64,000 nucleotides of DNA from Halomonas lysinitropha (GCF_902500215.1 NZ_CABVOU010000016.1:1-64000), one strand, 5' to 3'; counted from the stretch's first letter, positions 38,039 to 47,246 are shown. Notes: generated by a model not told the origin, from the letters alone. Program-made: numbers and translations.

Positions 38039-38058
38039 GGCGTGAGGAGCATGACGCG

Positions 38059-38541
38059 CTATAGCGCCGTGGCGTCCAGGGCCCCGCTGATCTCGCTGCG
38101 CCAATCCGGCGCGTCGCTCTCCGTGTGTCGCAGTTCCAGGGTCAGGCGATAAGGCAGCAACTCGCGGTCGGAAAGCTGAAGCCGGGGGCCATCGGACGCG
38201 AGTCGGCTGTCCAGACGCCAGTGGTTGTCAACGTTCCCCTCGGCCATGGCCTCGCGCCACGCCAGCACCTGGGGGCCATCGGAAACGGCCAGCAGAGCGC
38301 GGGTCAGGCTCTCGAGCAGGCGCTCATTGCTGAGCCCCAGGCGCTGGTCGACGTCTGGTTCGGCCAGCAGCAGAACCTGATCGGCCACCGGGCTGGGCAA
38401 GGGCGGCGTCGCCGTGAGTTGCTCGGCGGCGCGCTCGCCTAGCCCGAACAGAGCCTGGCGCAGCGCAGTCGACTGTTCCGGCGCAGCCGCACAGCCGGCA
38501 AGCAGCAGGGTTGCCAGCAGCAAAGGCAGGTGGGTTTTCAT
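38059..38541 (-). CDS. Predicted lipoprotein, unknown function
   Basis: 160 residues with a lipoprotein signal peptide and lipobox LAGC (Cys20), so likely held in the outer membrane. The mature part has no motif I recognise. Start ATG 38541 overlaps the stop of the upstream hydrolase gene by 4 bases, suggesting coupled translation. The frame upstream is open for 60 codons but is shadow of the hydrolase. Confidence 0.8.
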   Translation of the reverse strand: MKTHLPLLLATLLLAGCAAAPEQSTALRQALFGLGERAAEQLTATPPLPSPVADQVLLLAEPDVDQRLGLSNERLLESLTRALLAVSDGPQVLAWREAMAEGNVDNHWRLDSRLASDGPRLQLSDRELLPYRLTLELRHTESDAPDWRSEISGALDATAL

Positions 38542-39512
38542 GTCGCGGTTGTCTCGTGAGATGGGGTGTCGGTCGGCTCCAGTCCGGCAATGAAGCGATC
38601 GAGCAGCGTGAAGAGCTCGCGGCGAATCGGCTCGGCCTCGTTGACCAGGTGGTGACGCGCCTCGGGATGGCGATGGATCTCGGCGCTGGGAAACTTGCGC
38701 GCCAGCACCTCGAGGTTCCACTCCCAGTCCACGGTCAGATCCTGCTCGCCCTGCAGGATCAGGGTGGGAACCGGGCTCGGTGGCAGTGCCAGCAGTTGCG
38801 GCATCCAGCGGCGCATGGCCCCCACCCAGTCCATCGCCAGGCGATCGGCCTGGAGGGGGTCGCCCTCGCGCAGGAAGTCAGCGAAGTCGGCATCCGTGGA
38901 ATTGGCGCGGAACTTGCGCGGGATCGAGTCCACGAAGGGCCCTACCAGAAGATGCAGCCAGCTCGACTGATTCCAGCCCCAGGGGCGCACCAGCGGCGCC
39001 AGCAGCGCCAGCCCCGACCAGGCGCCGTCGTCTCCGCGAGTCAGGGCATCGGTGGCGAGAATCGCCGCCCCGGTGCTCTGGCCGATGCCGAGCCAGGGCC
39101 GGGGGGCCAGCCCCTCGTCTTGGAGATGTTGCTGCAGGTGGTGCAGGCAGCTGCCATAGTCCTTGAAGTCGTCGATGGAGGCACGACGGCCGCTGGAGAG
39201 GCCATGGCCGGGCAGGTCCCAGAGCACCACTCGCCAGCCACGCTCGAGCAGGCATTCCAGCAGATGTCGGTAGAGGCCGAGATGGTCGAAGTAACCATGC
39301 ACCACGAAGGCGGTGCCGATGGGTGCCTCGGGGCTCCACACCTGGGTCCAGAGGCGGAAGTCACCGGCCTCCAGGTAGCCCACATAAAGCCCCACGTGCT
39401 CGGCAAGCAGCGGCGCTAGGCCATAATGACCCAGATAGCGCTCGAGATTCTGGCCGGACAGGTCTGCCGGCGCCAGCGGGCCCAGGGCCTGCAGGGGGGT
39501 GAAGTCGCTCAT
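38538..39512 (-). CDS. Alpha/beta hydrolase, lysophospholipase-like
   Basis: 324 residues. Serine hydrolase triad: nucleophile Ser in GIGQSTGAA, Asp in GEQDLTVDW, His in ARHHLVNE. HGYFDHLGLYRHLLE gives the oxyanion region of the serine aminopeptidase S33 / monoglyceride-lipase group. No signal peptide, so cytoplasmic. Coupled to the lipoprotein gene downstream. Substrate unknown; membrane lipid turnover is plausible. Confidence 0.85.
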   Translation of the reverse strand: MSDFTPLQALGPLAPADLSGQNLERYLGHYGLAPLLAEHVGLYVGYLEAGDFRLWTQVWSPEAPIGTAFVVHGYFDHLGLYRHLLECLLERGWRVVLWDLPGHGLSSGRRASIDDFKDYGSCLHHLQQHLQDEGLAPRPWLGIGQSTGAAILATDALTRGDDGAWSGLALLAPLVRPWGWNQSSWLHLLVGPFVDSIPRKFRANSTDADFADFLREGDPLQADRLAMDWVGAMRRWMPQLLALPPSPVPTLILQGEQDLTVDWEWNLEVLARKFPSAEIHRHPEARHHLVNEAEPIRRELFTLLDRFIAGLEPTDTPSHETTAT

Positions 39513-39684
39513 CGGTTTCTCCGCAATGCCCGTTCATGCTAGCGCCAAGCCGACAGGCCGGCCAGCAATGCCTTGGCCTAATCATTTGGTCTAGCGGCAA
39601 ATGGCAACAGGCCTGTACGGGTTTACATATGGAAGTATTTTCCACAAAATCAGTGCTACGCAGTCATCATTCCCTTCCGGTCGG

Positions 39685-39704
39685 TCGGTGCCAGGGGGCA
39701 CCGA
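39685..39704 (+). other. Hairpin in the glcB leader
   Basis: TCGGTGCC-AGGG-GGCACCGA is a perfect 8-bp stem with a 4-base loop, 26 bases before the glcB ATG. No T run, so not a terminator; it could affect mRNA stability. Nothing else clear is seen in the 218-bp region. Confidence 0.5.
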
Positions 39705-39730
39705 GCAGCCAAGCATGAGGAGCACGACCC

Positions 39731-41917
39731 ATGACCCAACGCATCACTCGCCATCGCCTGCAGGTGGCCGCCGAGCTGGACCATTTCATCAATGAGCAGG
39801 CCCTGCCGGGCACCGGTGTCGACCCCGAGGCCTTCTGGGCCGGCGTCGACGCCCTCTTCCACGATTTGACCCCGCAGAATCGCGAATTGCTCGCGGAGCG
39901 TGATCGCCTGCAGGAGAAACTCGATGCCTGGCATAGCGAGCACCCCGGCCCGATCCGCGACATGGCGGCCTACCGTGCCTTCCTCGAGGAGATCGGTTAC
40001 CTGGTGGATGCCCCGGCCGACGTCAAGGTCACGACCGGCAACGTCGACCGCGAGATCGCCGTCCAGGCCGGGCCGCAGCTGGTGGTGCCGGTCAACAACC
40101 CGCGCTATGCGCTGAATGCCGGCAATTCCCGCTGGGGCAGCCTCTATGACGCCCTCTACGGGACCGACGCCATTTCCGAGGAGGGCGGTGCCGAGAAGGG
40201 GTCGAGCTTCAATCCCAAGCGTGGCGAGAAGGTCATCGGCTATGCGCGTGGCGTCCTCGACCGAGCCGCGCCGCTGGCTACCGGTTCCCACCACGATGCC
40301 GTCAAGTACGTGCTGCGCGATGGCCACCTGGTGGTCTCGCTGGACGGCGGTCGCGAGACCGGTCTCAAGGACCCGGGCAAACTGGTGGGTTTCAACGGCC
40401 CGGCCGAGAGCCCGGAGTCCGTGCTGCTCGTCAACCACGGCCTGCACCTGGAGATCCAGATCGATCCGAGCCACCCGATTGGCAAGACCGACCCGGCCGG
40501 CGTCAAGGACGTGGTGGTCGAGGCGGCGCTGACCGCCATCATGGATTGCGAGGATTCCGTGGCCGCGGTGGATGCCGAGGACAAGGTCGGGGTCTATGCC
40601 AGCTGGCTCGGCCTGATGAAAAGCGACCTGGAGGAGCAGGTCGAGAAGGGCGGCGAGACCATCACCCGCCGCCTCAACGCCGACCGCACCTGGCACAACA
40701 CCGAGGGGGGGACCGTTACCCTGCCGGGGCGCTCGCTGATGTTCGTGCGCAACGTGGGCCATCTGATGACCACGCCAGCGGTGCTGGATGCCGATGGCAA
40801 TGAGCTGCCCGAGGGTATCCTCGACGGCATCGTCACCGGCCTGATTGCCCTGCACGACCTGAAGAAGGGCGAGAACGAGGCGCGCAACTCGCGCACCGGC
40901 TCCATGTACATCGTCAAGCCGAAGATGCATGGCCCGAAGGAAGTCGCCTTCTCCAATGCACTGTTCGGGCGCATCGAGGATATCCTCGGCATGGCTCGCG
41001 ATACCCTGAAGATGGGCATCATGGACGAGGAGCGTCGCACTTCGGTCAATCTCAAGGCCTGCATTGCCGAGGCGACCTCACGGGTGGTGTTCATCAATAC
41101 CGGCTTCCTCGATCGCACCGGTGACGAGATGCATACCGCCATGGAGGCGGGCCCGATGATCCGCAAGGGTGACATGAAGGGCTCCGCCTGGATCCAGGCC
41201 TACGAAAAGAGCAACGTCCTGGTCGGTCTGGCCTGTGGGCTGCGCGGCCGCGCCCAGATCGGCAAGGGCATGTGGGCCATGCCCGAAATGATGGCGGCCA
41301 TGCTCGAGCAGAAGATCGGTCACCCCAAGGCCGGCGCCAACACCGCCTGGGTGCCGTCTCCCACCGCCGCCACCCTGCATGCCCTGCACTATCACCAGGT
41401 GGATGTGGCGGCAGTGCAGCGCGAGATGGAAGGTCAAGGCGAATCGGACCTGCGTGAAACGCTTCTTGACGACCTGCTTACCGTTCCGGTGGCCGAGTCA
41501 CCGCAATGGAGCGACGAAGAGCGTCAGCAGGAGCTGGACAACAACTGCCAGGGCATCCTCGGCTACGTGGTGCGCTGGGTGGAGCACGGTGTGGGCTGCT
41601 CCAAGGTGCCGGACATCCATGACGTGGGGCTGATGGAGGATCGTGCCACCCTGCGGATCTCCAGCCAGCACATTGCCAACTGGCTGCGCCATGGCGTGGT
41701 CGACGCCGACCGGGTCCGGGCGACCCTCGAGCGCATGGCCAAGGTGGTCGACCAGCAGAACGCCGACGACCCGACGTATACGCCGATGAGTGCCGACTTC
41801 TCCGCCTCGACGGCCTTCCAGGCCGCCAGCGACCTGATCTTCAAGGGCCGCGAGCAGCCCGCCGGCTATACCGAGCCGCTGCTGCATCACTGGCGTGCCA
41901 TGCACAAGGCGAAATAA
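39731..41917 (+). CDS. glcB: Malate synthase G
   Basis: Condenses glyoxylate with acetyl-CoA to malate. 728 residues, the monomeric G form. Conserved regions [16 protein letters not shown] (about residue 395) and [13 protein letters not shown], which carries the catalytic Asp equivalent, are present. AGGAG lies 9 bases upstream. It would help the cell grow on acetyl-CoA made by the paa pathway and on glyoxylate from purines; no isocitrate lyase gene is in the window. Confidence 0.96.
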   Translation: MTQRITRHRLQVAAELDHFINEQALPGTGVDPEAFWAGVDALFHDLTPQNRELLAERDRLQEKLDAWHSEHPGPIRDMAAYRAFLEEIGYLVDAPADVKVTTGNVDREIAVQAGPQLVVPVNNPRYALNAGNSRWGSLYDALYGTDAISEEGGAEKGSSFNPKRGEKVIGYARGVLDRAAPLATGSHHDAVKYVLRDGHLVVSLDGGRETGLKDPGKLVGFNGPAESPESVLLVNHGLHLEIQIDPSHPIGKTDPAGVKDVVVEAALTAIMDCEDSVAAVDAEDKVGVYASWLGLMKSDLEEQVEKGGETITRRLNADRTWHNTEGGTVTLPGRSLMFVRNVGHLMTTPAVLDADGNELPEGILDGIVTGLIALHDLKKGENEARNSRTGSMYIVKPKMHGPKEVAFSNALFGRIEDILGMARDTLKMGIMDEERRTSVNLKACIAEATSRVVFINTGFLDRTGDEMHTAMEAGPMIRKGDMKGSAWIQAYEKSNVLVGLACGLRGRAQIGKGMWAMPEMMAAMLEQKIGHPKAGANTAWVPSPTAATLHALHYHQVDVAAVQREMEGQGESDLRETLLDDLLTVPVAESPQWSDEERQQELDNNCQGILGYVVRWVEHGVGCSKVPDIHDVGLMEDRATLRISSQHIANWLRHGVVDADRVRATLERMAKVVDQQNADDPTYTPMSADFSASTAFQAASDLIFKGREQPAGYTEPLLHHWRAMHKAK

Positions 41918-41985
41918 TCGGCTTCGGGCTCAGCGCAGCGGAGACAGCGATATCCGTAGCTCGTAGCCCATAGCGTGTGGCCATT

Positions 41986-42017
41986 AAGCGCCCCGGCTAC
42001 CTGCCTGGGGCGCTTTC
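41986..42017 (+). terminator. Terminator of glcB
   Basis: AAGCGCCCC (41986-41994) pairs with GGGGCGCTT (42007-42015); the 9-bp stem ends in TTTC. Confidence 0.7.
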
Positions 42018-42069
42018 GGTTATGTTGACGCAAGCGTCACCTACCCCATGAATCGCATGGAGCCTGCTG

Positions 42070-42483
42070 ATGACCGTGATGACCGCCGCTGCCATCGAGG
42101 ACTTTCTCGATGAGGTCTTTCCCCAGCGGATGGGGACCATCGAGGGCGTCGACGAGATGCGCGCGACCATGAGCCTGGCCATCGACGACGAGCATCTGCG
42201 ACCCGGCGCCAGCGTGTCTGGCCCCACCCTGATGGGGCTGGCCGACGTCTGCCTCTATGTGGCGATACTGGCCCAGATCGGTCCCGAGCCGATGGCCGTG
42301 ACCAGCGACCTGCATTGCCGCTTTCTGCGCCGCCCGCGCGGAGATCGCGACATCATCGCCAACGCGCGCATCCTCAAGCTGGGTCGGCGCCTGGCCGTGG
42401 GCGAGGTGCAGCTCTTCTCGGCCGGCGATGAGCGGCCGATGGCCCTGGTCACGGCAACCTATGCGCTGCCGGACAACGACTGA
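42070..42483 (+). CDS. PaaI-like hot-dog thioesterase
   Basis: 137 residues. LRPGASVSGPTLMGLADVCLYVAILAQIG matches the central helix of PaaI-type thioesterases, though the catalytic HGG is replaced by SGP, so activity may differ. Start 42070 or ATG 42079. Its end overlaps the convergent DUF423 gene by 25 bases. Confidence 0.75.
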   Translation: MTVMTAAAIEDFLDEVFPQRMGTIEGVDEMRATMSLAIDDEHLRPGASVSGPTLMGLADVCLYVAILAQIGPEPMAVTSDLHCRFLRRPRGDRDIIANARILKLGRRLAVGEVQLFSAGDERPMALVTATYALPDND

Positions 42484-42851
42484 GCGCGCAATACCGCCAC
42501 GGCCAGCGCCAGCCAGCCGCTGATCATCAGCACACCGCCAAGTGGGGTAATCATGCCCAGGCCGCTCAGGCCCGTCAGTGCCATGGCGTAGAGCGAGCCC
42601 GAGAAGAGCCCCATGCCGGCCGCCCAGAGCCCCAGGGCCAGCCGCTGGCCGGCCAGCGGGCATGATACCCGCCAGACCAGCACGGTCAGCATGGCCAGGG
42701 TATGCCACGCCTGGTAGCGCACCCCGGTCTCGAAGGCCGCCGCCAGCCGCGGTGCCAGCTGCCCCTCCAGCGCATGGGCGCCGAAGGCGCCGGCCATCAC
42801 CACCACTGCGCCGGATAGTGCCGCTCCGAACCACCAACCTCTGTCCCGCAT
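42459..42851 (-). CDS. DUF423-family small membrane protein
   Basis: 130 residues with four hydrophobic helices. The family motif GAFGAHALEGQL and YQAWHTLAML are present near residues 22 and 48, and GSLYAMALTG further on. E. coli YgdD belongs here; function unknown. Convergent and overlapping with the thioesterase gene. Confidence 0.85.
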   Translation of the reverse strand: MRDRGWWFGAALSGAVVVMAGAFGAHALEGQLAPRLAAAFETGVRYQAWHTLAMLTVLVWRVSCPLAGQRLALGLWAAGMGLFSGSLYAMALTGLSGLGMITPLGGVLMISGWLALAVAVLRAQSLSGSA

Positions 42852-42898
42852 CCTCTTTCCTTGTGTCGCTAATACCCAAGATGGTGGTGCTGGCTCAC

Positions 42899-43015
42899 GC
42901 GAGAGGCGCCGGGGACAGGCCGAAGAGGGGGGCCTATGCCATGGATGGCATCGGTAGCCCCCAGTGAGGGGTTCACAACGCCCCTAGCAGGCCTGTCGCC
43001 GGATCAGCCTCGAAG
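42899..43015. repeat. Dispersed intergenic hairpin repeat, copy 2
   Basis: Shorter, uninterrupted copy of the element at 15846-16053. Left end GCGAGAGGCGCCGGGGACAGG is identical to copy 1. The centre holds TGCCAT-GG-ATGGCA, and the right end GGCCTGTCGCCGG is the near-complement of the left, so the whole unit folds as one long imperfect hairpin. It lies upstream of trmB. Confidence 0.75.
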
Positions 43016-43104
43016 CGATCAGCATTCGTACCGTACCCCGGGAAAGCGTAAGCCGCTACAATACCGCCCCCCGATTCACCGCTGGCGACGAGTGCCCCAA
43101 GCCC

Positions 43105-43845
43105 ATGAACGACCCGCGACACGACGACAAGACGACCGGCCTCGAGGGGCCGAATGCCCCGCTGCATCGCCGCGGCATCAAGAGCTACGTGCTGCGTGCT
43201 GGCCGCACGACCCAGGCCCAGACCCGGGGACTCGAGGAGGTCTGGCCGCGCCTGGGGCTGACCCTCGCCGATGGCCGCCAGGACCTCGATGCGCTGTTCG
43301 GGCGACAGGCTCCCCGGGTGCTGGAGGTTGGCTTCGGCATGGGGGGCTCCTTGATCGAGCAGGCCGAGCGTCACCCCGGCACTGACTTCATCGGCATCGA
43401 AGTGCATGCGCCGGGAGTCGGCAAGCTGCTCGATGAGGCCGACAAGCGTGGCCTGACCAACCTGCGTGTCTACCGCGAGGATGCCCTGGCAGTACTCGAG
43501 CAGTGTCTGCCCGAGGCCAGCCTGGATACCCTGCAGCTGTTCTTTCCGGACCCCTGGCCGAAGAAGAAGCATCACAAGCGCCGCATTGTCCAGCCGGCCT
43601 TCGTCGAACTGGTGCGCGGCCGACTCAAGCCTGGCGGCACCCTGCACATGGCCACCGACTGGCAGGCCTATGCCGAGTGGATGGCCGAGGTGATGGAGGC
43701 CGCTCCGGGCTTCGCCAACACCGCCGGCCCTGAGACGGCCCCCTATGTGCCACGTCCCGAGTTTCGACCGCTGACCAAGTTCGAGGCGCGCGGCGAGAAG
43801 CTGGGACACGGCGTCTGGGATCTGATCTTCAAGCGGGTCGACTGA
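43105..43845 (+). CDS. trmB: tRNA (guanine-N7)-methyltransferase
   Basis: Makes m7G46 in tRNA using S-adenosylmethionine. 246 residues. SAM motif [11 protein letters not shown] (about residue 72) and the family hallmark [17 protein letters not shown]. The end keeps [17 protein letters not shown]. No oddity. Confidence 0.96.
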   Translation: MNDPRHDDKTTGLEGPNAPLHRRGIKSYVLRAGRTTQAQTRGLEEVWPRLGLTLADGRQDLDALFGRQAPRVLEVGFGMGGSLIEQAERHPGTDFIGIEVHAPGVGKLLDEADKRGLTNLRVYREDALAVLEQCLPEASLDTLQLFFPDPWPKKKHHKRRIVQPAFVELVRGRLKPGGTLHMATDWQAYAEWMAEVMEAAPGFANTAGPETAPYVPRPEFRPLTKFEARGEKLGHGVWDLIFKRVD

Positions 43846-43856
43846 CCCGGCCGAGC

Positions 43857-43884
43857 AAAAGAAAGCCGCCCCGGAAGAGGCGGC
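43857..43884 (-). terminator. Rho-independent terminator of the candidate small RNA
   Basis: 6-bp GC stem (43865-43870 and 43879-43884) with an 8-base loop; on the minus strand it is preceded by a T run and followed by TTTCTTTT. It could also end transcripts of the AEC gene. Confidence 0.8.
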
Positions 43885-43971
43885 AAAAAGACCGTGACTA
43901 GCAATGAGAGGGAGAAACCAAGGCAGGAGACTGGCGGGTTCCTGCTTGGTGTGGCGCCTCATCAACGCCAC
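43857..43971 (-). ncRNA. Candidate Fur-regulated small RNA (about 115 nt)
   Basis: No protein gene is visible in this gap between convergent genes, yet the minus strand has every part of a bacterial trans-acting small RNA. Promoter at 43978-44006 gives a G start at 43971. The RNA would have a 5' stem GTGGCG/CGCCAC (43951-43971), a second stem ACCAAG-CAGG/CCTG-CTTGGT with one bulged C (43917-43950), a CU-rich single-stranded linker containing CTCCCTCTC (about 43885-43916), and a terminator GCCGCC/GGCGGC (43865-43884) with tail TTTCTTTT. I do not recognise it as a known family. It is a prediction from sequence only. Confidence 0.6.
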
Positions 43972-43977
43972 GATATA

Positions 43978-44006
43978 AGCGTAATAATTCTCGTTTTCTC
44001 TGTCAA
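43978..44006 (-). promoter_or_regulatory. Sigma-70 promoter overlapped by a Fur-like box
   Basis: Minus strand: TTGACA (44001-44006, perfect) and TACGCT (43978-43983) with a 17-base spacer. The spacer and -10 are covered by GAAAACGAGAATTATTACG (43980-43998), which agrees with the 19-bp Fur consensus at 13 positions by my count. The neighbourhood is sharply AT-rich. Confidence 0.6.
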
Positions 44007-44041
44007 TACAAATACGAACGTTTTTCGTTAACTCTCTTTCT

Positions 44042-44956
44042 TCAACCGGCCAGGCGTAGCCAGAGCGGCAGGGTCACCATGGCCAATAACGTCTGGCCGG
44101 TGATCAAGGCCGCCATGAGCTCGGCATCTCCTCCCAGCTGGCGGGCCAGGATATAGGCCGAGGTGGCGGTGGGCAGAGCGGCGAAGAGCAGGGCCACATC
44201 ACGGGTCACCGGGTCCAGGCCCAGCAGTTGGGCCAGTACGAGCACCAGGGCCGGCATCAGCCCCAGCTTGACCAGGTTGGCGGCCCAGACCCCGCGATCA
44301 AGCCTCAGTAGGGCGGCGGGGCGCAGCGCTACGCCCACCGCCACCAGGCCCAGTGGCAGGGCAGCCCGGCCCAGCAGCTCCACGCCGGGCTGGCTCCAGC
44401 CCGGCAGGCCGATGCCGCTCACATTGAGGATGATGCCGGTCAAGCAGGCCAGGATCAGCGGGTTGCGGGTCAGGGCGGCGAGGCTCTTGCCCAGGCTTGC
44501 AGAACCCAGGGTGCCGGCAGCGATGAAGCTGACGACGCAGAGGACATTGACCACCGGCACCATCAGCGCCACCGCGACCGCGCCTACCGTGGCCCCGGGA
44601 CTGCCGTGCAAGGCGGCAGCACCGGCCACGCCGACATAGGTATTGAAGCGGAGTCCCCCCTGAAAGGCTGAGGTGAAGGCGGGCGGATCGAGCCGCAGCC
44701 AGTTGCGCAATGCCCAAAGCAAGAGGCTGAACAGGCCCATGGCACCGAGCAGGGCGATGGCCAGCCGGGCCACCGGCACCTCAGCGACATTCGCAGTGGC
44801 CAGGGTCGAGACCAGCATGGCGGGAAACAGCAGGAAGTAGATCAGCCGTTCCATGCGTGGCCAGAAGTCGCCGCCCGGCTGGCGCCACCAGCCGAGCCCG
44901 GCGCCCAGCAGGATGAGCAGGAACAACGGCCCCAGTGCATCGCCCACGCCTTCCAT
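44042..44956 (-). CDS. AEC-family transporter (auxin efflux carrier type)
   Basis: 304 residues with about ten membrane helices. Family features: RLIYFLLFPAMLVSTL near the start, RFNTYVGVAGAAALHG, and a C-terminal ALPTATSAYILARQLGG. Bacterial members export or import small acids such as malate; the substrate here is unknown. ATG 44956. Its stop is 35 bases from the candidate small-RNA promoter. Confidence 0.85.
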   Translation of the reverse strand: MEGVGDALGPLFLLILLGAGLGWWRQPGGDFWPRMERLIYFLLFPAMLVSTLATANVAEVPVARLAIALLGAMGLFSLLLWALRNWLRLDPPAFTSAFQGGLRFNTYVGVAGAAALHGSPGATVGAVAVALMVPVVNVLCVVSFIAAGTLGSASLGKSLAALTRNPLILACLTGIILNVSGIGLPGWSQPGVELLGRAALPLGLVAVGVALRPAALLRLDRGVWAANLVKLGLMPALVLVLAQLLGLDPVTRDVALLFAALPTATSAYILARQLGGDAELMAALITGQTLLAMVTLPLWLRLAG

Positions 44957-45064
44957 GACACCTCCCGTGTGGTAGCCCCTGCGACATCCTTGCGCACTTC
45001 GCCGCAGGCAAATGCTGATAAGCTTACCGCTATCCTGCCACCAATGGAGGCCCCGCTCTCCGCC

Positions 45065-45574
45065 ATGTCACAACCTAGTCTGTCATCGGCAGGTGCGGCG
45101 CGCCCGCCGCTGCTGCACCTGCTGATCGCCATTACCTTGGTGACCCTGGCCATCGCGCTCTGGTATCTGACCCGCTACACCCTGCAGGACGAGGCCGACG
45201 TGCAGTGGCATCCGCCGGGCGAAATGTCCTGCGATCTGCATTCGGCGCCCTGCACGGTGCCTCTGGGACAGGACGTCTCGTTGCGCCTGACGATCGCCGC
45301 CGAGGGTCCCATCCGCGCCCTGGAGCGCCTGCCGCTGGAGGTTCACCTGAGCGGCATACAGGCCGATTCCGTCCGTGTCGACTTTGTCGGCCGTGACATG
45401 GACATGGGGCTGCACCGTTTCCCCCTCGAGGCCGTGGGGAGCGGTGTTTTCCGCGGAGAGGGGCAGGTAGCGATTTGTACCGAGGCGGTCATGCCCTGGC
45501 GCGCCAAGGTAGTGGTGGACACGCCGCAAGGGCGCCTGGGAAGCTGGTTCGATTTCGAAGTGACGAGGCGATGA
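45065..45574 (+). CDS. FixH-like membrane-anchored protein linked to SCO1
   Basis: 169 residues: one N-terminal membrane helix (about residues 15-35) and a periplasmic domain with MSCDLHSAPCTVPLG, DFVGRDMDMGLHRFPL and GEGQVAICTEAVMPWRA. The Met/His/Cys-rich pattern resembles FixH/YtkA-like domains linked to copper delivery to cytochrome oxidase. ATG 45065 preferred; ATG 45044 also possible. It overlaps the SCO1 gene by 4 bases, so both probably act together. Confidence 0.65.
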   Translation: MSQPSLSSAGAARPPLLHLLIAITLVTLAIALWYLTRYTLQDEADVQWHPPGEMSCDLHSAPCTVPLGQDVSLRLTIAAEGPIRALERLPLEVHLSGIQADSVRVDFVGRDMDMGLHRFPLEAVGSGVFRGEGQVAICTEAVMPWRAKVVVDTPQGRLGSWFDFEVTRR

Positions 45575-46173
45575 GCATGAAGCGACGAGGCATCTGGCTG
45601 GGACTGGGCGCGATACTGGTGGTGATGGCGGTTGGCATCGGTTTCTACCAGCATCAACTGAGGGACCGGGCGAATGGCGAACCCCAGGGAGGGCCTATAG
45701 ACCTACCCTCGACCGAGGGCGAATTCTCGCTGAGCCAGCTCGACGACGATCAGCTGGCGGTCGTCTTCTTCGGGTACACCTGGTGCCCGGATGTCTGCCC
45801 GATGAGCCTTGCGGTGGTGCGTCAGGTGATGGGGCGTCTCGATCCCGAACAGCGGCGCCGGGTGGTGCCATTGATGGTGTCGGTGGACCCAGAGCGAGAC
45901 ACGCTGGCACGATTGGAGGAGTATCTGGGCTTCTTCGGGGAGGAGTTCATCGGCGCCACCGGGAGTCAGGAGGCGCTCGAGGAAGTGACCCAACGCTACG
46001 GCGTGGTCTGGCGCCGAGTGGAGACACCGGACTCCGCCATGGCCTATACCATCGACCACAGCGCCTCGCTGTTCCTGGTGGACCCCGAGGGCGAGATTAG
46101 ACGCCGGGTGTTGCACTCGCCCACATCGGGGCCACTGCAGGCTGCCCTGGCTCAGGCGCTGAAAGAAGGATAA
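45571..46173 (+). CDS. SCO1/SenC copper chaperone
   Basis: 200 residues with an N-terminal membrane anchor. The thioredoxin-like domain carries the copper ligands CPDVC (in GYTWCPDVCPMS, near residue 70) and the His in TIDHSASLFLVD. Inserts copper into cytochrome c oxidase. ATG overlaps the FixH-like gene stop. Together the pair suggest a two-part copper delivery unit. Confidence 0.92.
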   Translation: MSMKRRGIWLGLGAILVVMAVGIGFYQHQLRDRANGEPQGGPIDLPSTEGEFSLSQLDDDQLAVVFFGYTWCPDVCPMSLAVVRQVMGRLDPEQRRRVVPLMVSVDPERDTLARLEEYLGFFGEEFIGATGSQEALEEVTQRYGVVWRRVETPDSAMAYTIDHSASLFLVDPEGEIRRRVLHSPTSGPLQAALAQALKEG

Positions 46174-46186
46174 TGCGCCGGCCGGC

Positions 46187-47236
46187 TCACTTCTCGTCGG
46201 GTGTCTGTTGCAGACGTTCGATCATGGCCATCAGCGCGCCCGTCTGGGAACCCTGGCGGCTGTCATGCAGGGGGTCGAGTTGCCAGGTGCTCTCGGCAAA
46301 GCCCCACCAGTCCCAGCACCCCTGGGGATTGGGCAGGCTGGTTTCCGCCTGAGGGTAGAGCACCACTCGCTGATTGGCGGCGGCCCACTCGTTGAGGCCA
46401 CTGTGGCGAACGAAGGCCTCGTCGATCTGCTCGACATCCATGGCACAGCCATGCAGTGCCACTGTCAGCTTGCAGCCACCTGCCTCGCAGCCCGCCGGCA
46501 TGAACAGGTAACCGGCATCACCCAGCCCTCGAGCGTCGAAATCCGACTGGTCGAAGCGCACGAGCTCGCCCTGTGGCTTGCCCGGCTCGGGAGGTGTCAG
46601 GTCGCCGTGCAGCCAGCCCAGCATCTTTCCGGCAATGTCCAGGTCACAGGCCAGCAGGTGGGTGCCGCCCCCACCACGGCAATCCGCCAGGGCGTCCACG
46701 GGCGTGCCCGGGCGCGTTGCCAGCGGCCAGCCGTGGCCGGCCTGCTCGCTCGTCATGAACCTCAACTGGTCATCCGGTGAGGCCAGCCAGTCGCGGAACT
46801 GATCGGCCAGGACCTGGCTCAGGGCCGGGTCCACGGTCTCGTCTTCGCTGCCATGCCAGATAAATACCCGCAGGTCGGCCAGGGCATCGGGGTCGCCCAC
46901 CAGGTCCCGGCGCGCATAGGCGTCATAGCGGTTCTGCAACTCCGTGAGATCGGGCATGCCCCGCTGAGTCATCATGCACTGGCCCAGAGCCAGGCCCAGC
47001 GAGCCCCGGGCGCAGGCCCAGGGCCCGGCGGCAGCCACGCCCAGCCCGGCGAATTGCTCGGGCCAGGCTACCGCTAGCTGAGTCGCCATATACCCCCCCG
47101 AGGAGACGCCGAGCACGCTGGTCCCGTCCCGGTCGATATCGAGGTGAGGTAGCTGTCCCGGGCCTTCCTGGGCGGCCACTGGGGCCGCCAGCCCGAGGCA
47201 GAGGCTGGTGGCGGCCAGGCAGCGAAAGGCGCTCAT
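46187..47236 (-). CDS. Extracellular PHA depolymerase, type 2 catalytic domain
   Basis: 349 residues with a Sec signal peptide ending in PVAAQ. The lipase-box Ser is near the N terminus (GVSSGGYMATQ), Asp in HGSEDETVD, His in GHGWPL, while the oxyanion region LHGCAMDVEQI lies far C-terminal. This permuted order is typical of type 2 short-chain polyhydroxyalkanoate depolymerases. No substrate-binding domain follows, so oligomer or soluble ester hydrolysis is also possible. Confidence 0.82.
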   Translation of the reverse strand: MSAFRCLAATSLCLGLAAPVAAQEGPGQLPHLDIDRDGTSVLGVSSGGYMATQLAVAWPEQFAGLGVAAAGPWACARGSLGLALGQCMMTQRGMPDLTELQNRYDAYARRDLVGDPDALADLRVFIWHGSEDETVDPALSQVLADQFRDWLASPDDQLRFMTSEQAGHGWPLATRPGTPVDALADCRGGGGTHLLACDLDIAGKMLGWLHGDLTPPEPGKPQGELVRFDQSDFDARGLGDAGYLFMPAGCEAGGCKLTVALHGCAMDVEQIDEAFVRHSGLNEWAAANQRVVLYPQAETSLPNPQGCWDWWGFAESTWQLDPLHDSRQGSQTGALMAMIERLQQTPDEK

Positions 47237-47246
47237 CGGGGCAGGG

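Noticed and set aside
43904..43978. 24-codon ATG frame on the plus strand inside the candidate small RNA
   Set aside because: No ribosome site, no recognisable peptide, and the minus-strand promoter and terminator explain the region better.
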